A stretch of DNA of 14,882 nt from an uncultured Lachnospiraceae bacterium (GTDB lineage Bacteria > Bacillota_A > Clostridia > Lachnospirales > Lachnospiraceae), in the NCBI GenBank assembly GCA_946614075.1, contig CAMOGO010000005.1, positions 1 through 14,882 on the forward strand. Direction: 5' to 3'. A program made the position numbers and the translations under genes. How positions within the stretch are numbered: position 1 is the first letter of the stretch; each line of letters opens with the position of its first letter. This document shows, piece by piece, positions 14,084 to 14,882 of the stretch. The notes beneath the pieces are model-generated. The model did no database searches. It saw only the letters and a program-made list of their open reading frames with translations, and was not told where the DNA came from.

Positions 14084-14115
14084 GGGCCTGCCAAACGGCA
14101 GGCCCTTCGAGTTCC
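14084..14115 (+). terminator. Terminator hairpin after the second M20 gene
   Basis: GGGCCTGCC (14084-14092) and GGCAGGCCC (14097-14105) form a perfect nine-pair stem around AAAC, nine bases after the stop codon. The following TTCGAGTTCC is only moderately T-rich. Confidence 0.75.
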
Positions 14116-14324
14116 TCGTTTTCTTCTGTCCAGGGCTTCCTGTCGGAACCCGTCTGGCTATGTTAATCTTCTGCTTAAAACAAGCCTCCGGCTCTAGCCT
14201 GGGATCCCGCGTAATAACATGCCCAGTATTCCCCCACTTTTTCAGAGCCCTTCCGGTTCATATTGGGGACAATTTCAAGAATCACGGAAGATAATCCCCA
14301 GAATCCTCTCTTGGAAGAGTGGAA
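14116..14324. other. Intergenic stretch without a credible gene
   Basis: This is the left part of the 14075-14647 gap. A small hairpin, GGG-C-TTCC (14133-14140) with GGAACCC (14145-14151), is visible. AATCCCCAGA (14293-14302) is complementary to the left arm of the 14325 hairpin. An open frame across 14219-14515 runs through the hairpins, lacks a ribosome binding site and looks non-coding. Confidence 0.6.
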
Positions 14325-14368
14325 AATCTGGGGATTTTGATCTTAGAAAACATCAAAATCCCCAGATT
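14325..14368. terminator. Perfect 17-pair hairpin, terminator-like on the minus strand
   Basis: The arms at 14325-14341 (AATCTGGGGATTTTGAT) and 14352-14368 are exact reverse complements around a 10-base loop. On the minus strand the right arm is followed by TTTTCC. It could end the transcript of the surface-protein gene, though it is 280 bases from its stop and other hairpins lie between. Confidence 0.55.
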
Positions 14369-14392
14369 GTACTAGTTAGCACGTTTTTCAGT

Positions 14393-14477
14393 GGGGGCTA
14401 TTTCATGATTTTCTTTTCTCCTTCCCCATATTTTTCAAACCAAAGAAAACCTTTAGGGAAAATAGCTATTCTCCCCC
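14393..14477. repeat. Large imperfect inverted repeat
   Basis: GGGGGCTATTT (14393-14403) can pair with AAATAG (14460-14465) and CCCCC (14473-14477) with a 7-base bulge. Inside, TTTTCTTT (14409-14416) pairs with AAAGAAAA (14442-14449). No gene is seen here and the base composition is more AT-rich than in the neighbouring genes. Confidence 0.5.
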
Positions 14478-14492
14478 ATTCAGAAGAATCAA

Positions 14493-14532
14493 TCTGGGGT
14501 CTGGAAGCGGAGTAATCCGCCCAGACCCCAGA
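14493..14532. terminator. Strong two-part hairpin downstream of the surface-protein gene
   Basis: TCTGGGGTCTGG (14493-14504) pairs perfectly with CCAGACCCCAGA (14521-14532); after an AA bulge the stem continues as GCGGA/TCCGC around a GTAA loop. It lies 115 bases beyond the surface-protein stop on the minus strand, where TTGATTCTTC follows. It is the likelier main terminator of that gene. Confidence 0.6.
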
Positions 14533-14569
14533 CTATATTGAGCAAGCAGGAAGCTTCACCACCTTGCTC

Positions 14570-14657
14570 TTAAGCATCTTTCTAGCATCTCTCTAGAAAC
14601 TCACTAGAAACTCTCTAGCATCTCTCCAGCATATCTCTGGCATCTCTCTATCTTCTC
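14570..14657. repeat. 11-bp tandem repeat, about eight units
   Basis: Consensus TCTAGCATCTC; units begin at 14570, 14581, 14592, 14603, 14614, 14625, 14636 and 14647. Variants include TCTAGAAACTC, TCCAGCATATC and TCTGGCATCTC. The array starts in non-coding DNA and runs through the last codons of the minus-strand surface-protein gene, including its stop codon. The period is close to one turn of the DNA helix. Confidence 0.88.
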
Positions 14658-14882
14658 TTCATCAGCAGGACAATTCCGCCTATCAGAGCGATGAGTGCGA
14701 CAACAGCGACGCCGATCAGAAGGCCGACCGGATTGTGATCGCCGGTATCCGCGCCGTTTCCGCCACTGGTCGGTGCGACGGTCGTAGGTGCTGCCGTCGT
14801 GGGCGCTGCCGTGGTCGGAGCTGCCGTGGTCGGAGTCGGAGCGAGGGTCATCGGCTCAGCCTCTGTGGTCTGGGCAGCCGTC
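14648..14882 (-). CDS. Surface-anchored protein, C-terminal end only
   Basis: The frame is open through the right edge, so only the last 77 or so residues are visible. They form a Thr/Pro/Ala-rich stalk with PTTAA-type repeats, then SGGNGADTGDHNP, a hydrophobic helix (VGLLIGVAVVALIALIGGIV) and a basic end (MKRR). This is the layout of a wall-sorted or membrane-anchored exported protein. The TGD before the helix resembles the PKTGD form of sortase signals, but the Pro-x-Thr part is missing, so sortase processing is uncertain. An internal Met (14851) is not a credible start because the stalk continues upstream of it. Function is unknown, as the ectodomain lies outside the window. Confidence 0.75.
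   Translation of the reverse strand, partial: TAAQTTEAEPMTLAPTPTTAAPTTAAPTTAAPTTVAPTSGGNGADTGDHNPVGLLIGVAVVALIALIGGIVLLMKRR
14772..14831. repeat. 15-bp repeat coding the Thr/Pro/Ala stalk
   Basis: Four units of 15 bases at 14772, 14787, 14802 and 14817, with core GCTGCCGT(G/C)GT, encode the APTTA-type repeat of the surface protein on the minus strand. The three right-hand units are the most alike. Confidence 0.85.

Noticed and set aside
14219..14515. 98-codon plus-strand open frame
   Set aside because: It runs across two strong hairpins, has no ribosome binding site, and its composition does not look like a protein.
14570..14657. Possible CRISPR array
   Set aside because: The units are contiguous 11-mers without unique spacers; no cas genes are present.

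Overview
The window looks like a chromosomal segment from a fairly GC-rich member of the Bacillota, most likely a clostridial or Lachnospiraceae-type anaerobe. The reasons are strong AGGAGG-type ribosome binding sites before nearly every gene, TTGACA/TATAAT promoters with 17-base spacers, a Tat-type lipoprotein binding protein, and a C-terminal wall/membrane anchor with a TGD motif. The species cannot be named from the sequence alone. No rRNA, tRNA, CRISPR array, transposase, integrase or phage gene was seen.

Layout, left to right. (1) 1-3700, minus strand: an apparent four-gene operon, read as dUTPase (dut), a DUF2156 protein, a large GNAT/Eis-like acetyltransferase, and a Sir2 deacylase cut by the left edge. 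The dut promoter lies at 3650-3678. (2) 3689-6524, plus strand: an M20 amidohydrolase and an M18 aminopeptidase, coupled by a 4-base ATGA overlap. They are driven by an extended -10 promoter divergent from dut and end in a hairpin that can serve both converging operons. (3) 12642 down to 6550, minus strand: a five-gene operon read as adenine deaminase, PotB-like permease, PotC-like permease, PotA-like ATPase, PotD-like lipoprotein, with very tight joins at the 5' end. (4) 12636-14115, plus strand: a second M20 amidohydrolase, transcribed divergently from a promoter whose -35 box overlaps that of the deaminase operon, with a structured leader and a 33-base in-frame repeat inside the gene. (5) 14116-14647: a non-coding, AT-richer stretch of large hairpins and an 11-base tandem repeat. 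(6) 14648-14882, minus strand: the C-terminal end of a Thr/Pro/Ala-rich surface protein.

Function. The M20 and M18 enzymes point to recovery of amino acids from acylated amino acids and peptides. Adenine deaminase plus a polyamine-type ABC importer suggests coordinated uptake and salvage of a nitrogenous compound. The binding protein lacks by eye the residues expected for spermidine or putrescine, so the substrate is open. Dut, Sir2 and the acyltransferases are housekeeping or protein/nucleotide quality-control functions.

The most notable unexplained structure is repetitive. A short hairpin repeat occurs twice between genes of two different operons, with a compensatory base-pair change in its stem. 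Small tandem duplications recur in leaders and inside genes, with periods of about 11, 15, 17, 20, 33 and 36 bases. The right-hand intergenic region carries several hairpins whose arms are complementary to one another. I did not find a clear, complete new defence or mobile system.
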